Assembly: GCF_000472925.1 (NCBI RefSeq)
Contig: NZ_AXAS01000016.1
Location: 62,001 to 126,000 of the forward strand
Origin: Bradyrhizobium sp. Ec3.3
GTDB taxonomy: Bacteria > Pseudomonadota > Alphaproteobacteria > Rhizobiales > Xanthobacteraceae
DNA length: 64,000 nt
Direction: 5' to 3'
The stretch's first letter is position 1. Each line of letters starts with the position of its first letter. A model generated the notes under the pieces. That model did no database searches. It saw nothing but the letters and a program-made list of their open reading frames with translations, and had not been told where the DNA came from. Below are positions 8,777-17,369 of this stretch, one piece after another. The position numbers and the translations under genes are program-made.

Positions 8777-8889
8777 GCCAAGGATCGGTCGCGGATCAGC
8801 CTTCAAAGCAGCGAAATTTAGATAGCACAGGGCTGCGAAGCGTTGCAGAAAATCTTCACAAGCACAGCGTGCATCTGTCGCGTTCGGAA

Positions 8890-9801
8890 TTATGCTTCGC
8901 CGGTCGTTTCCAGTGTCTGGTGGAACCTGCCGTAGTCGATGCGCAGCCGTCCATCGTCCTGCGTATCGAGGATGTCGACATAGCGATGGCCGAACCTGAT
9001 CTCGAAATGCTCGTAGGATTTGCGGGCATGCACCGTTTGCGCTGCAACAACGTCGTAGCCCGACAGCACCACGATGAGCGCGACAGTCGCGGCTTCCATG
9101 TCTTCCGCCGACAAAGCATGCAACGGGCTCGTCTCGTCCAGCGTGTGATAGAGCGTCCAGCTCAGGGCAAGGCCGGGGATTTCGTTGCGGTCGAGCGCGA
9201 GTTCGTAAAAGCGCCGCAGCGGCCGGCCTTCCTTCGTCACCACGCTCTTGAAGGCCCAGACCCGCGCATTGGCATTGGCGATGACGTTGTGCCGCTCATT
9301 GGCAAGGCGGATCATCAGGGTCGGCTTGCCCTCGTGCAGCGAGATCACCGGGTTCTCGGCGAACAACAGCCGCGCGCTCGGCCGCGAGAAGCGGGCGAAG
9401 ATCAGCCCCGTCATCAGCGACATCGAGAAGATGCCGGTGAACAATTCGAGCGTCGCAACGAAGTGGCCGTAATGGCTCTGCGGATGCATGTCGCCGTAGC
9501 CCGCGGTCGAGAGCGTCTCGATGGAGAAGTAAAAGTAGTCGATATAGGCGCCGCCGGGGACGTTCGAGATCGGCAGGTCGCCGATCCAGTAGAAATAGGC
9601 GAAGAACGCGTTGAAGGCGAGAAAGACCAGCGCTGCGCCCGCGATGAACACCGGCCAGGACGCCGTCATGCAGCGATGGCTGATGTCGGCCCAGAAATTC
9701 AGCGTCAACCCCTCGGCGATGATTTCGCGCCCGCCGAGCCTGACGATCCGTGCCTTGCCGGTCCCTCCATTGGTCGTCCGTTCATTCGGGATTTTAAGCA
9801 T
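8890..9801 (-). CDS. Inward-rectifier (Kir-type) potassium channel
   Basis: 303 aa. TM1 is at about residues 45-70. The pore helix and filter read IETLSTAGYGDM, followed by TM2 (LELFTGIFSMSLMTGLIFARFSRP). A C-terminal immunoglobulin-like cytoplasmic domain contains MIRLANERHNVIANANARVWA and LYHTLDETSPLHALSAED. This is the layout of KirBac channels, which are tetrameric K+ channels of the inner membrane. ATG 9801 was chosen instead of 9852 because it leaves a 107-base divergent promoter region before the ParB-like gene. Confidence 0.9.
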   Translation of the reverse strand: MLKIPNERTTNGGTGKARIVRLGGREIIAEGLTLNFWADISHRCMTASWPVFIAGAALVFLAFNAFFAYFYWIGDLPISNVPGGAYIDYFYFSIETLSTAGYGDMHPQSHYGHFVATLELFTGIFSMSLMTGLIFARFSRPSARLLFAENPVISLHEGKPTLMIRLANERHNVIANANARVWAFKSVVTKEGRPLRRFYELALDRNEIPGLALSWTLYHTLDETSPLHALSAEDMEAATVALIVVLSGYDVVAAQTVHARKSYEHFEIRFGHRYVDILDTQDDGRLRIDYGRFHQTLETTGEA

Positions 9802-9908
9802 CCGCTTTTGATCTCTTCGCGCCGCAGCGGCATTTGCCGTCCCGGCCGTCATGGCATAATCGTACGGAGTTCAGGACGTTCTTTGCAACCTTTGAGGGGT
9901 TTTCGACA

Positions 9909-10532
9909 ATGACCAACACGCGCGAGCCCAGAGTGCACCCGGTGTCGATCCTGTCGCTGAAGCCGACGCAGATGACGGTCGGCATGCGCGAGGTCAAGGA
10001 GAAGCGCAAGCGCTGGCGCGAGCAGGACAAGCAGAAGCAGGCGGACTCGCTCGGCAAGCACATGATCCCCGTGGTTCACGGGCCGGACCAGCGCTACTAC
10101 GTCATCGACCATCATCATCTGGCCCGCGCGCTTCACGACGAGGGCGTCAAGGACGTGCTGGTCACCATCGTCGGCGACCTCAGGATGGTCGAGCGCGACG
10201 CCTTCTGGGGCGTGATGGACAACAAGCGCTGGGTCTACCCTTACGATGCCAAGGGTGAGCGGCGGCATTTCAAGGACCTGCCGAAATCGGTCGCCGCTCT
10301 CAAGGACGATCCGTTCCGCAGCCTCGCCGGCGAACTCCGCCGGATGGGAGGCTTCGCCAAGGACACCACGCCGTTCTCCGAATTCCTGTGGGCCGACTAT
10401 TTGCGCCGCAAGCTGTCACGCAAGGCGGTCGATGCCAATTTCGACAAGGCGCTGGAGAAGGCGATGGCTGCCGCAAAGATCAAGGACGCGATCTATCTGC
10501 CCGGCTGGTGCGGACCGGCGTCGGAGGATTAG
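9909..10532 (+). CDS. ParB-like nuclease-fold protein
   Basis: 207 aa. The N-terminal half has the ParB-like pattern: HPVSILSLKPTQMTVGMREV, then GKHMIPVVHGPDQRYYVIDHHHLARAL. This resembles the putative ParB-like nuclease family rather than a segregation ParB, since no helix-turn-helix is visible. The C-terminal half is Lys-rich and helical. The start at 9909 is set by AGGGG 11 nt upstream. It is a stand-alone gene, divergent from the potassium channel; its cellular role is unknown. Confidence 0.75.
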   Translation: MTNTREPRVHPVSILSLKPTQMTVGMREVKEKRKRWREQDKQKQADSLGKHMIPVVHGPDQRYYVIDHHHLARALHDEGVKDVLVTIVGDLRMVERDAFWGVMDNKRWVYPYDAKGERRHFKDLPKSVAALKDDPFRSLAGELRRMGGFAKDTTPFSEFLWADYLRRKLSRKAVDANFDKALEKAMAAAKIKDAIYLPGWCGPASED

Positions 10533-10547
10533 GGCGCAGCGCTCACA

Positions 10548-10703
10548 TCAATCGCGCTGGAAGATCTTGGCGCCGGGGTAGACGCGCCGGGCGTATGTCA
10601 CGACCAGCTCCCTGTCCTGAGTCTCCAGGAAAGGGGTGCGGATCTGGCACGACCCGACGATCAGGTGCCACAGGCCATTAAGCTTCTGAACGAAGACGTT
10701 CAT
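10548..10703 (-). CDS. Small hypothetical protein, 51 aa
   Basis: The 51 aa product begins MNVFVQKLNGLWHLIVGSCQ and ends GAKIFQRD. GAGGAA lies 6-7 nt before the ATG. Codon use matches the neighbourhood and the peptide looks folded (alternating hydrophobic residues, a Tyr-Ala-Arg-Arg helix). It converges with the ParB-like gene, ending 15 nt from its stop. No function is recognised. Confidence 0.5.
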   Translation of the reverse strand: MNVFVQKLNGLWHLIVGSCQIRTPFLETQDRELVVTYARRVYPGAKIFQRD

Positions 10704-11119
10704 TTGATTGTTCCTCGACGAACCTGCATCCAGCAAGAGCTGCTTGTCGCAGCAGCCTTGCGATTCACTATCGTTATCCCGAGCGCAAAATTCCCAACGT
10801 GACCCGCGCCACTGTAAAACGACGTGACTATTGTTAGTTGCGCCTTTCGAGCGTGAAGTTCGCGCGGTTCATTCGTCGCTTTGGACTAGTCGGCGAGCAT
10901 AAGGATCTCTCCCCATCGCTCAATTGTACGAGCTTATGCGGAGGTCATAAGAAGGGATGAGCGCGCTAAACCAAGGTATTCCGTTGTTTACCGGAGCGTC
11001 CTTGCCGGCCGGACCTCATCACAGTCTCTTGAGCGAAACCGTTTTCCGGCCGCGCGAAGAGGTCCTGAAACAAAGCCGTTCCATCCTTCGGGGCAGTCGA
11101 GCCCACAAAGGAGGGAGGA
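10704..11119. other. 416-base intergenic region
   Basis: Lies between the start of the 51-aa gene (minus) and the start of the 52-aa gene (plus). It must hold both promoters. A plus-strand ATG at 10957 opens a 109-codon frame that overlaps the next small gene in another frame; I do not consider it coding. No palindrome or conserved element was recognised. Confidence 0.5.
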
Positions 11120-11278
11120 ATGCGCCATCTGGTCTTCGCCGCCGCCTTGCTCGCGGTCGCCACAGTAGGGTTTCACACGTTCATCTCGGCCTCGCTTGCC
11201 GCGGCTCGCGAGGCCAAGGCCGCGACGTTTGCCGAACGCTTTGCCCCGGCGGTCGAGTTAATGGCGAAGCAGCACTAG
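11120..11278 (+). CDS. Small secreted or membrane-anchored protein, 52 aa
   Basis: The 52 aa frame begins MRHLVFAAALLAVATVGF: a hydrophobic signal or anchor segment, then the small-residue stretch SASLAAAREAKAA, then FAERFAPAVELMAKQH. It is preceded by a near-perfect SD, AAAGGAGGGAGGA, directly before the ATG, the strongest ribosome site I saw in the window. Such a site argues strongly for translation despite the size. Function unknown. Confidence 0.65.
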   Translation: MRHLVFAAALLAVATVGFHTFISASLAAAREAKAATFAERFAPAVELMAKQH

Positions 11279-11343
11279 CGCAGTAGCGCGCCGCCGCCGC
11301 AAGCAACGCAGCGGCGGCAGGCCCGGACATCAAGGCCGGTGGC

Positions 11344-11769
11344 TCAGGCTCCGGGCGGCGGAGATGGCGGCATCTTAGGGAAGGTCGGCAGCCCCTCGTG
11401 CATCAGATGCCACGGTGGCGCCGAGGACGTATAGAGATGCAGGGCCGGCGTCAGGTCTGAATTGCTGTCAAGCGCGCCAAGCTTGACAGTCAGGAACGGC
11501 GCATTGGGAGGCAAGCTCCACAGCGGAGACCCGCAATCCGGACAAAAGGCGCGACCGACGTCGCCGCCGCTGTCGCCCTTGCACGAGTAGATTTTTGCCT
11601 CGCCCTTCGTGACTTCGAGGCCGGTCTTCGGCGCGAGCGCGACGTAGTTCGGCCCGCCGCCCGAAGCCTTCTGGCAATCGGTGCAGTGGCAGATCCCGAC
11701 ACCCATCAGCGGCGCATTGATCCTGAATCGGATCGCGCCGCAAGCGCATCCTCCGGTACGGTCGGTCAT
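11344..11769 (-). CDS. GFA-family (Mss4-fold) zinc protein
   Basis: 141 aa of the glutathione-dependent formaldehyde-activating enzyme (Gfa)-like family. The zinc-binding Cys pattern is complete: GGCACGAIRF, CHCTDCQKASG and FCPDCGSPLW. Many family members have no proven formaldehyde activity, so the substrate is open. ATG 11769 has GAGG 5 nt upstream and removes 12 residues that do not fit the family. The C-terminus is Pro-rich (PKMPPSPPPGA). Confidence 0.85.
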   Translation of the reverse strand: MTDRTGGCACGAIRFRINAPLMGVGICHCTDCQKASGGGPNYVALAPKTGLEVTKGEAKIYSCKGDSGGDVGRAFCPDCGSPLWSLPPNAPFLTVKLGALDSNSDLTPALHLYTSSAPPWHLMHEGLPTFPKMPPSPPPGA

Positions 11770-11939
11770 GGTTGCCTCAATCCTCGTTGGCCAAGAGCCG
11801 CTCATCCTGGCCGCTCACATCAACAGCCGGCTTGACACGCATAAGCGAGCGCTGCTGCCAACGTCTTGTCAGCATGGCTTGTTGCCCCTCGCGCAATCGA
11901 CGCGAAAATTCGACCGTGCCGTAGCGCGAGACACCCCAT

Positions 11940-12750
11940 CTACTCGGCTGATCCCATACATCGGTTGGCAAATTCGGCGATGAGGGCTGTGATTTCCTCC
12001 GGGCGCTCCAGGCTAGGCAGATGCGCGACACCCGGCATCTCACGCCCTTCCGCGTCCGGTACTGTCGCTGCCACGTGACGACAGCGTTCCTGAACGTAGG
12101 GAAAGTCGAGATCGCCCCAGATCACAAGGGTCGGCACAGCGACGTCACTGAGGCGGTGGAAGAAGGGTTGAATGTCAATGTCCGAGCCGAATGGCGCGGA
12201 GCGGAGCGCGATGCCGTTCATGTCAAGGAGCAGGTCGCGAGCGGGACCGGCTACGCGGCCTTCGGGGGCCAGTGGTCCGTCCAGCCAGAGACGCGCCTTC
12301 ATCGCGTTCAACCGATCCAGATCGCCCGATGCCTCAATCCTCCTTGATTGCGTCATCAGTTTATCGACTTCGGGAGGATAGATCAGGTGCGCCTGCGACA
12401 TTGGGGGCGATCAGAACGAGGGCGCCAACACGCGATGGGTGTCGAAGCGTGGCATCAAGCGCGATGCGCCCGCCGAGGGAGCAGTCAACAAGGACCGCGC
12501 GCTTGCCGTCTGCGGTAGCATCCAGCACGGCCACGAGGTCTGCGAGGGCGGAGAAGTCCTCCAACTCGGCGTGAGTTTCGCCGAACCCACGCCGGTCATA
12601 AGCAACCGCCTTGTGAGTGGCGCCGAGTCCATTCAACTGGTCGCGCCACATGCGCCGGTCGCACACGTTGGCATGAAGAAAGACGATGGCAGTGCCGCTG
12701 CCCACGATCTCTGTTGCGAGCCTGGCGCGACCAGACGTGACATAGTGCAT
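11940..12750 (-). pseudogene. Alpha/beta hydrolase interrupted by a frameshift
   Basis: The first frame (from ATG 12750) gives the N-terminal half of an alpha/beta hydrolase: HG-loop-like FLHANVCDRRMW, then YDRRGFGET, then the nucleophile elbow VDCSLGG, then LVLIAPNVAGAPD. It stops at about 12361. The second half continues in the +1 frame (YPPEVDKLMTQ, then VPTLVIWGDLDFP, then GVAHLPSLERPEEI) to the stop at 11940. Omitting one C near 12382 joins them as GAPDYPPEVDK, the sequence expected for the family. The elbow also has Asp where Gly is usual. It is either a recent frameshift or a sequencing error. Confidence 0.75.
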
Positions 12751-12911
12751 AGATTGCAGGTCCAAACCGATGACGTCTGCGGGTGAGGATAAACGGGATC
12801 AATCGAGTCCAGAACCCCGGTTGCCTGCATGGGGGTAGAGAAATCAAGGCGGGTCTGCCCGCGTGGTGCGAAGGGTGACGGGTTTCGCAAGAGATCTGCC
12901 CGACCTGGGGA

Positions 12912-13415
12912 CTAGCGCTCCCGCGCGTCTCGCCTCGCCGTTGTCTCGGCATCATGCGACTCCTCCTCACCGCCGAGCGCGCGGTGCAGCCAGTGCTCGG
13001 TGCGGTTGCCGACGGTGAGGATCAGGAAAGCCAGGACGAACGCCGTGCCGACGATCGGCCACTCTCCGGCGCCGCAGGCAATCCCGACGCAGGCGGCGAG
13101 GAAGGTACAGGCGGCGCTGGTGAGGCCGCGAACCCGAAAATGCTCGCTTTCGTGGACGATCACGCCGGCGCCAAGAAAGCCGATGCCGGTGAGGATGCCC
13201 TGGATGACGCGGCTGGTCGCGTCCGAGATCTTGCCGGGCTCGGCGAACTGGACCGCGAGCAACACCACAGTCGCGGTCGACAGGCCGACGATGCCGAGCG
13301 TCTTCAGCCCGATCGGCTTGCCGTGCAGGTCGCGGTTCAAGCCGATGGCGCAGCCTGCGAGCGAGGCGGTGCCAAGCCGCAGCACGATCTCCGGCCAGTC
13401 GAGCGAGGCGATCAT
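12912..13415 (-). CDS. MgtC/SapB family membrane protein
   Basis: 167 aa. It starts MIASLDWPEIVLRLG and contains the family core GCAIGLNRDL, KTLGIVGLSTATVV, GILTGIGFLGAGVIV and RGLTSAACTFLAACVGIACG, giving four to five membrane helices. MgtC proteins are linked to survival at low magnesium and to control of membrane ATP synthase; the bacterial SapB branch is mostly uncharacterised. The start overlaps the stop of the AhpD-like gene (ATGA), so the two are coupled. The C-terminal tail is charged (RRDARER). Confidence 0.88.
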   Translation of the reverse strand: MIASLDWPEIVLRLGTASLAGCAIGLNRDLHGKPIGLKTLGIVGLSTATVVLLAVQFAEPGKISDATSRVIQGILTGIGFLGAGVIVHESEHFRVRGLTSAACTFLAACVGIACGAGEWPIVGTAFVLAFLILTVGNRTEHWLHRALGGEEESHDAETTARRDARER

Positions 13416-13993
13416 TGTTTCGGCAGGCGCCCCATCAGGTAGAACTCGTCGTTCGGCCGCATGCCCGTGAAGTTCGCGAGCCGGTTCGACAGCGCGAAGA
13501 ACGCCGAGATCGCGGCAATATCCCAGATGTCGTCGTCGCTGAAGCCGTGTGGGGCAAGCGCCGCGAAATCCTCCTCCGAAATCCGCTGTGCGTCGGCCGA
13601 GACCTTCATCGCGAAATCGAGCATCGCCTTCTGCCGCGGCGTGATGTCGGCCTTGCGGTAGTTCACCGCGACCTGGTCGGCGATCAGCGGGTTCTTGGCG
13701 CGGATGCGCAGGATCGCACCGTGCGCGATCACGCAATACTGGCACTGGTTGGCGGCCGAAGTGGCCACCACGATCATCTCGCGCTCGGCCTTCGTGAGGC
13801 CGGAGTCTTTCTCCATCAGCGCGTCGTGGTAGGCGAAGAAGGCGCGGAACTCGTCGGGCCGGTAGGCTAGCGTCAGGAATACGTTGGGCACGAAGCCGCT
13901 CTTCTCCTGCACCGCGAGAAGCCGCGTGCGGATGTCGTCGGGCAGCGTGTCGAGGGCGGGAGCGGGGAAGCGTTGCGCGGCGGGCTTTGTCAT
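13412..13993 (-). CDS. AhpD/carboxymuconolactone decarboxylase-like peroxidase-related enzyme
   Basis: 193 aa all-helical protein. The AhpD redox motif is CQYCVIAHG (two Cys plus His, about residues 84-92), preceded by EREMIVVATSAANQ. The rest matches uncharacterised peroxidase-related enzymes (SGFVPNVFLTLAYRP, then ITPRQKAMLDFA, then FALSNRLANFTGMRPNDEF). It probably acts as an alkylhydroperoxidase or thiol redox partner. ATG 13993 was chosen because GGAAAA lies upstream and the family begins near this residue. It shares a 4-nt overlap with the MgtC-family gene. Confidence 0.85.
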   Translation of the reverse strand: MTKPAAQRFPAPALDTLPDDIRTRLLAVQEKSGFVPNVFLTLAYRPDEFRAFFAYHDALMEKDSGLTKAEREMIVVATSAANQCQYCVIAHGAILRIRAKNPLIADQVAVNYRKADITPRQKAMLDFAMKVSADAQRISEEDFAALAPHGFSDDDIWDIAAISAFFALSNRLANFTGMRPNDEFYLMGRLPKQ

Positions 13994-14065
13994 TGGTGTT
14001 TTTTCCGGATCGGGGCTGGCAAACATAGTCGATGCGGGCGGTCGCCTCAACGTGCCACATACTCG

Positions 14066-14178
14066 CTGTCATCGCCCGACTTGATCGGCGATCCAGTATT
14101 TCAGAGACGGCGATGGGATATGGAGAGGCTGCGGCGTACTGGATGCCCCGGTCAAGTGTTTAGTCCGGGGCATGACAG
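14066..14178. repeat. Double-hairpin intergenic repeat, copy 2 (inverted)
   Basis: Begins CTGTCATCGCCCGAC and ends CCGGGGCATGACAG. Read on the opposite strand it aligns along its length with the element at 3741-3845, sharing GCGGCGTACTGGATGCCCCG and AGAGACGG. It fills most of the gap between the AhpD-like gene and the HerA-like gene. Confidence 0.75.
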
Positions 14179-14208
14179 CGCAAAATGCGGTGGCCGTGTC
14201 GTCGATCC

Positions 14209-15948
14209 TTACCGCAATGGCTTCTTCAACAGCGAGAAGCGGTCGGGGTCGAGCCCCATCGACGGCTGGAGCATCGGGGCATCGAGGCTGGAGGACGTCT
14301 TCGCAGACGGCGCGGAGAACATCGGATCGTTCGGCGTGTCGCGCTGCGAGGTGGCGCCGCGCCAGCGCTCGAGCACGGCGCCGACGAAATGCACGTCGTG
14401 ACCGGCGGTGACCGAGGGAACGCTGCTGATGGTCGCTTCGCCGCGCGGCAATTGATGCGGCGGCACCTCCTTGAAGCGCAGCCGCGTCGGCAGCGCCACG
14501 CCTTCGCCGAACGCCAGCACCTCGCGGGTGCCGAGCGAAGGCACGAACGAGAGCAGGTTCGCGGCGGCATCCGACACCGCGGCGCGGAGCAGCGCCTGGT
14601 CGCGGTCGTTGGCCAGACGCATCGTGAACAGCGTGTTGCACTGGGAGATGATGGTGGCGTCGAGCTCGGCCGGACGCTGGGTGATGAGGCCGAGATAGAC
14701 GCCGTATTTGCGGCCTTCCTTGGCGATGCGCGACACCGCCTTGCGGGTCGGTCCGAAACCAACGTTGCGGTCGGCGGACGCATAGCGATGCGCCTCCTCG
14801 CAGACGAACAGCAGCGGCGAGACGCCGTCGCTCCACAGGCCGAAATCGAAGGCCATGCGGCACAGCACCGAGACGACGGAATCGATCACCTCGACCGGGA
14901 AACCAGCGAGCTGCATCACCGTCATCGGCTTGCCATTGGCCGGCAGACGGAACAGGTGGCTGATCACCTCCGCCATGGTGTCGCCGCCGACATTGGCGTT
15001 GTCGAACATGAAGGTATAGCGCGGATCGTTGCGCACAGCCTCGATGCGCGAGATCAGCTTGTGATAGATGATGCGCGAGGAGCGGTTTTCCAGCTTGCCC
15101 ATGCGCTCGTCGATCAGGGAGATCAGATCGACCAGGCGATACGGCACCGGTGTGTCGACGGTGAAGCCGACCTGCTTGGGATCGATGCGCTTGAGGCCGA
15201 GGCGGTCGGAGTTCTGGTACTGGGTGTAGACGCCCTTCGCGATCGGAATGACCTCGGCGAGGATGTCGAGCTCTTCGGGCACGCCAGGGCGGCCCGCAAA
15301 TAGCACGTCGACGATCTCCTCGAAATTGAACAGCCAGAACGGCAGCTTCAGGTTCCGCGGGTTGAGCACCAGCGAACGGTCGCCGAAGCAGCGGCCATAT
15401 TCGTTGTGGACGTCGAGCAGGAAGATGCGCAGGTTCGGGCGCGCCTTGAGGATCTCGTTGAGCAGCAGCGACACGCCGGTCGATTTGCCGACGCCGGTAG
15501 AGCCGAGCACCGCAAAATGCTTGGAGAGCATCTCCTCGACGTCGACATAGGCGACGACGGAGCGGTCCTGTTGCAGGAAACCGACGTTGATCTGGTCCGC
15601 TCCGGTCGGCGCGTAGATCGTGCGCAGCTCCTGGCTGGTGATCAGGTCGACCGCATCGCCGATGGTCGGATAGTTGGTCACGCCGCGCTGGAACTTGGCC
15701 TTGTCGCTGGCATTGAGGATCTCGCCGAGCAGGTCGACGGAGGCAATGGCAAAATAGTTCTCGGCGCTCGATATGTTCTCGCAGGAGACTTCGGTAATCA
15801 TGGCCACGATGATCGAGCTTGCGCAGCGGATGCTGACGAAGCGGCCGACGGTGGCGCGCACTTCCGCGATCGGCATCCGGCTTTCCGCCAAAAGTCCGAC
15901 CCGGGCGAGCGATCCTCGTACCGAAATCACGCGTCCAAAGGATGTCAC
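14209..15948 (-). CDS. HerA-like ATPase (DUF87)
   Basis: 579 aa. An N-terminal HAS-barrel-like region is followed by Walker A GSTGVGKST, the RIFLLDVHNEYGR block, Walker B LLFVCEEAHRY, and an arginine-rich C-terminal portion (LGLITQRPAELDATIISQCNT) typical of the HerA/FtsK superfamily. HerA proteins are hexameric DNA translocases that often work with NurA nuclease; no NurA is visible here. GTG 15948 is chosen because the protein then starts MTSFGRVISVRG, as family members do, with AGG upstream. The 60 C-terminal residues look disordered. Confidence 0.85.
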   Translation of the reverse strand: MTSFGRVISVRGSLARVGLLAESRMPIAEVRATVGRFVSIRCASSIIVAMITEVSCENISSAENYFAIASVDLLGEILNASDKAKFQRGVTNYPTIGDAVDLITSQELRTIYAPTGADQINVGFLQQDRSVVAYVDVEEMLSKHFAVLGSTGVGKSTGVSLLLNEILKARPNLRIFLLDVHNEYGRCFGDRSLVLNPRNLKLPFWLFNFEEIVDVLFAGRPGVPEELDILAEVIPIAKGVYTQYQNSDRLGLKRIDPKQVGFTVDTPVPYRLVDLISLIDERMGKLENRSSRIIYHKLISRIEAVRNDPRYTFMFDNANVGGDTMAEVISHLFRLPANGKPMTVMQLAGFPVEVIDSVVSVLCRMAFDFGLWSDGVSPLLFVCEEAHRYASADRNVGFGPTRKAVSRIAKEGRKYGVYLGLITQRPAELDATIISQCNTLFTMRLANDRDQALLRAAVSDAAANLLSFVPSLGTREVLAFGEGVALPTRLRFKEVPPHQLPRGEATISSVPSVTAGHDVHFVGAVLERWRGATSQRDTPNDPMFSAPSAKTSSSLDAPMLQPSMGLDPDRFSLLKKPLR

Positions 15949-16241
15949 GATGATGAACCTGGCAAGAACAAGGATATGTTCGCAACTATGCGCAGCCGTC
16001 ACTGCACAAACGGTTAAATGCGAGGCGCCGCCGCTTTGTTAAATCCGCGACAATTCGGCGGGGAGATTTGTACCAAAGTGCATGTGTCCAGCGAAAATCG
16101 GTACGAAATTGCCGCTTTCCCGGCCGGTCGGCGGGTCGGTGCGTAAGGAAGGATTTACCATCCGGAAAGCCCGCTCAACCCGGTGGGGAAATGAAAGCGG
16201 CGCGGAGCGGTGCAGCCCAGTGCGGGAAGAGGGCGCTTCTA

Positions 16242-16282
16242 TTTGTTGACGAGACCTAATCATTTGTACATTAGTACAAATG
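16242..16282 (+). promoter_or_regulatory. Promoter/operator copy A, upstream of extradiol dioxygenase
   Basis: A -35-like TTGACG (16246-16251) is followed by a 22-bp near-perfect palindrome at 16261-16282 with core TTTGTAC-atta-GTACAAA. Nearly the same 40 bases occur at 38659-38698 just before a TetR gene. The surrounding gap 15949-16400 holds no gene that I can see. Confidence 0.75.
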
Positions 16283-16400
16283 AACCGGCGGCCGGCAGGC
16301 CGCCCGCGCGCATGCAGGTTCCGCCGTGGCATCCGCAAGCCCGCGTCGAAATTCCGAGATCCGTGGAGAGCGGATCGCCCGACATGCCATGGAGGAAATG

Positions 16401-17369
16401 ATGCAGCCCGAACCGATCCTCGATCTCGCCCATCTCGGCCACATGGAGCTATTGACGCCCAAGCCCGACGAGAGCCTGAAATTCTTCGTCGACGTCATGG
16501 GCATGACCGTCAGCGGACGACAAGGCGAGTCGGTCTATCTGCGCGGCTGGGATGACTATGAGCGCTATTCGCTAAAACTCACGGCGTCGAACACCTCGGG
16601 CATGGGTCACATGGCGCTGCGCGCGCGCAGCCAGCAGGCGCTGGAGCGGCGCGTCGCGGCGCTCAAGGGTTCCGGCTTCGATATTGGCTGGATCGACGGC
16701 GATATGGGGCAGGGGCCGACCTTCCGCTGCCGCGATCCCGACGGCCACATCGTCGAGCTCTATTACGAGACCGAATGGTATCAGGCTCCGCCCGAGCTGA
16801 AGCCCGCGCTGAAGAACCAGGCGCAGCGCTTTCCCGCGCGCGGCGTCAATGTGCGCCGCCTCGACCATCTCAACTGCCTCGCGGCCGATATCAAGGCCAA
16901 CCGCGAGTTCTTCGAGACCTATCTCGGCTGCCGCCTCACCGAGCAGATCGTGCTCAACGACGGCCGGGAAGCCGCGATGTGGCTGACGATGTCGAACAAG
17001 AGCTACGATTTCGCCTATTCGCTTGACCATTCCGGCGTGCCCGGCCGCTTCCACCACGTCACCTACGCGCTCGACAGTCGCGAGGAGATTTTGCGCGCCG
17101 CCGACATCTTCCTGGAGAACGGCGTCTACATCGAGACCGGCCCGCACAAGCACGCGATCCAGCAGACCTTCTTCCTCTACGTCTATGAGCCCGGCGGCAA
17201 CCGCGTCGAGGTCGCCAATGCCGGCGCGCGCCTCATCCTCGCGCCCGACTGGAAGCCGATCGTATGGACCGAGGAGGAGCGCAAGAAAGGCCAGGCCTGG
17301 GGCCTGAAGACGATCGAGTCCTTCCACACCCACGGCACGCCGCCGGTGGAGACGAAGAAGCACGCCTAG
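16401..17369 (+). CDS. Type I extradiol dioxygenase, catechol 2,3-dioxygenase-like
   Basis: 322 aa with two vicinal-oxygen-chelate modules. Iron ligands are visible in the second module: His156 (RLDHLNC), His218/219 (RFHHVTY) and Glu270 (NRVEVANAG). The spacing is close to XylE (His153, His214, Glu265). It would open a catecholic ring next to the diol. ATG 16401 was chosen because GGAGGA lies 4 nt upstream; GTG 16326 would add 25 residues with no family match. Its promoter shares an operator with the TetR gene at 38702, so it probably belongs to that catabolic regulon and not to the neighbouring nicotinate genes. The actual substrate is unknown. Confidence 0.85.
   Translation: MQPEPILDLAHLGHMELLTPKPDESLKFFVDVMGMTVSGRQGESVYLRGWDDYERYSLKLTASNTSGMGHMALRARSQQALERRVAALKGSGFDIGWIDGDMGQGPTFRCRDPDGHIVELYYETEWYQAPPELKPALKNQAQRFPARGVNVRRLDHLNCLAADIKANREFFETYLGCRLTEQIVLNDGREAAMWLTMSNKSYDFAYSLDHSGVPGRFHHVTYALDSREEILRAADIFLENGVYIETGPHKHAIQQTFFLYVYEPGGNRVEVANAGARLILAPDWKPIVWTEEERKKGQAWGLKTIESFHTHGTPPVETKKHA

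Noticed and set aside
10957..11286. 109-codon plus-strand frame with a weak SD
   Set aside because: Composition does not look like protein (Arg/Gly/Ser noise) and it overlaps the 52-codon gene, which has a far better ribosome site and a signal peptide.
12912..14072. 386-codon minus-strand frame
   Set aside because: Only its last 167 codons (the MgtC-family protein) are real; the rest is out of frame with the AhpD-like gene.
14069..15985. 638-codon minus-strand frame
   Set aside because: Arg/Gly/Pro-rich shadow of the HerA-like gene, which has Walker motifs in the neighbouring frame.
16261..16282. CATTTGTAC dyad considered as an FNR/Crp-type site
   Set aside because: It lacks the TTGAT-N4-ATCAA or TGTGA-N6-TCACA form, and its near-identical copy before a TetR gene points to that regulator.
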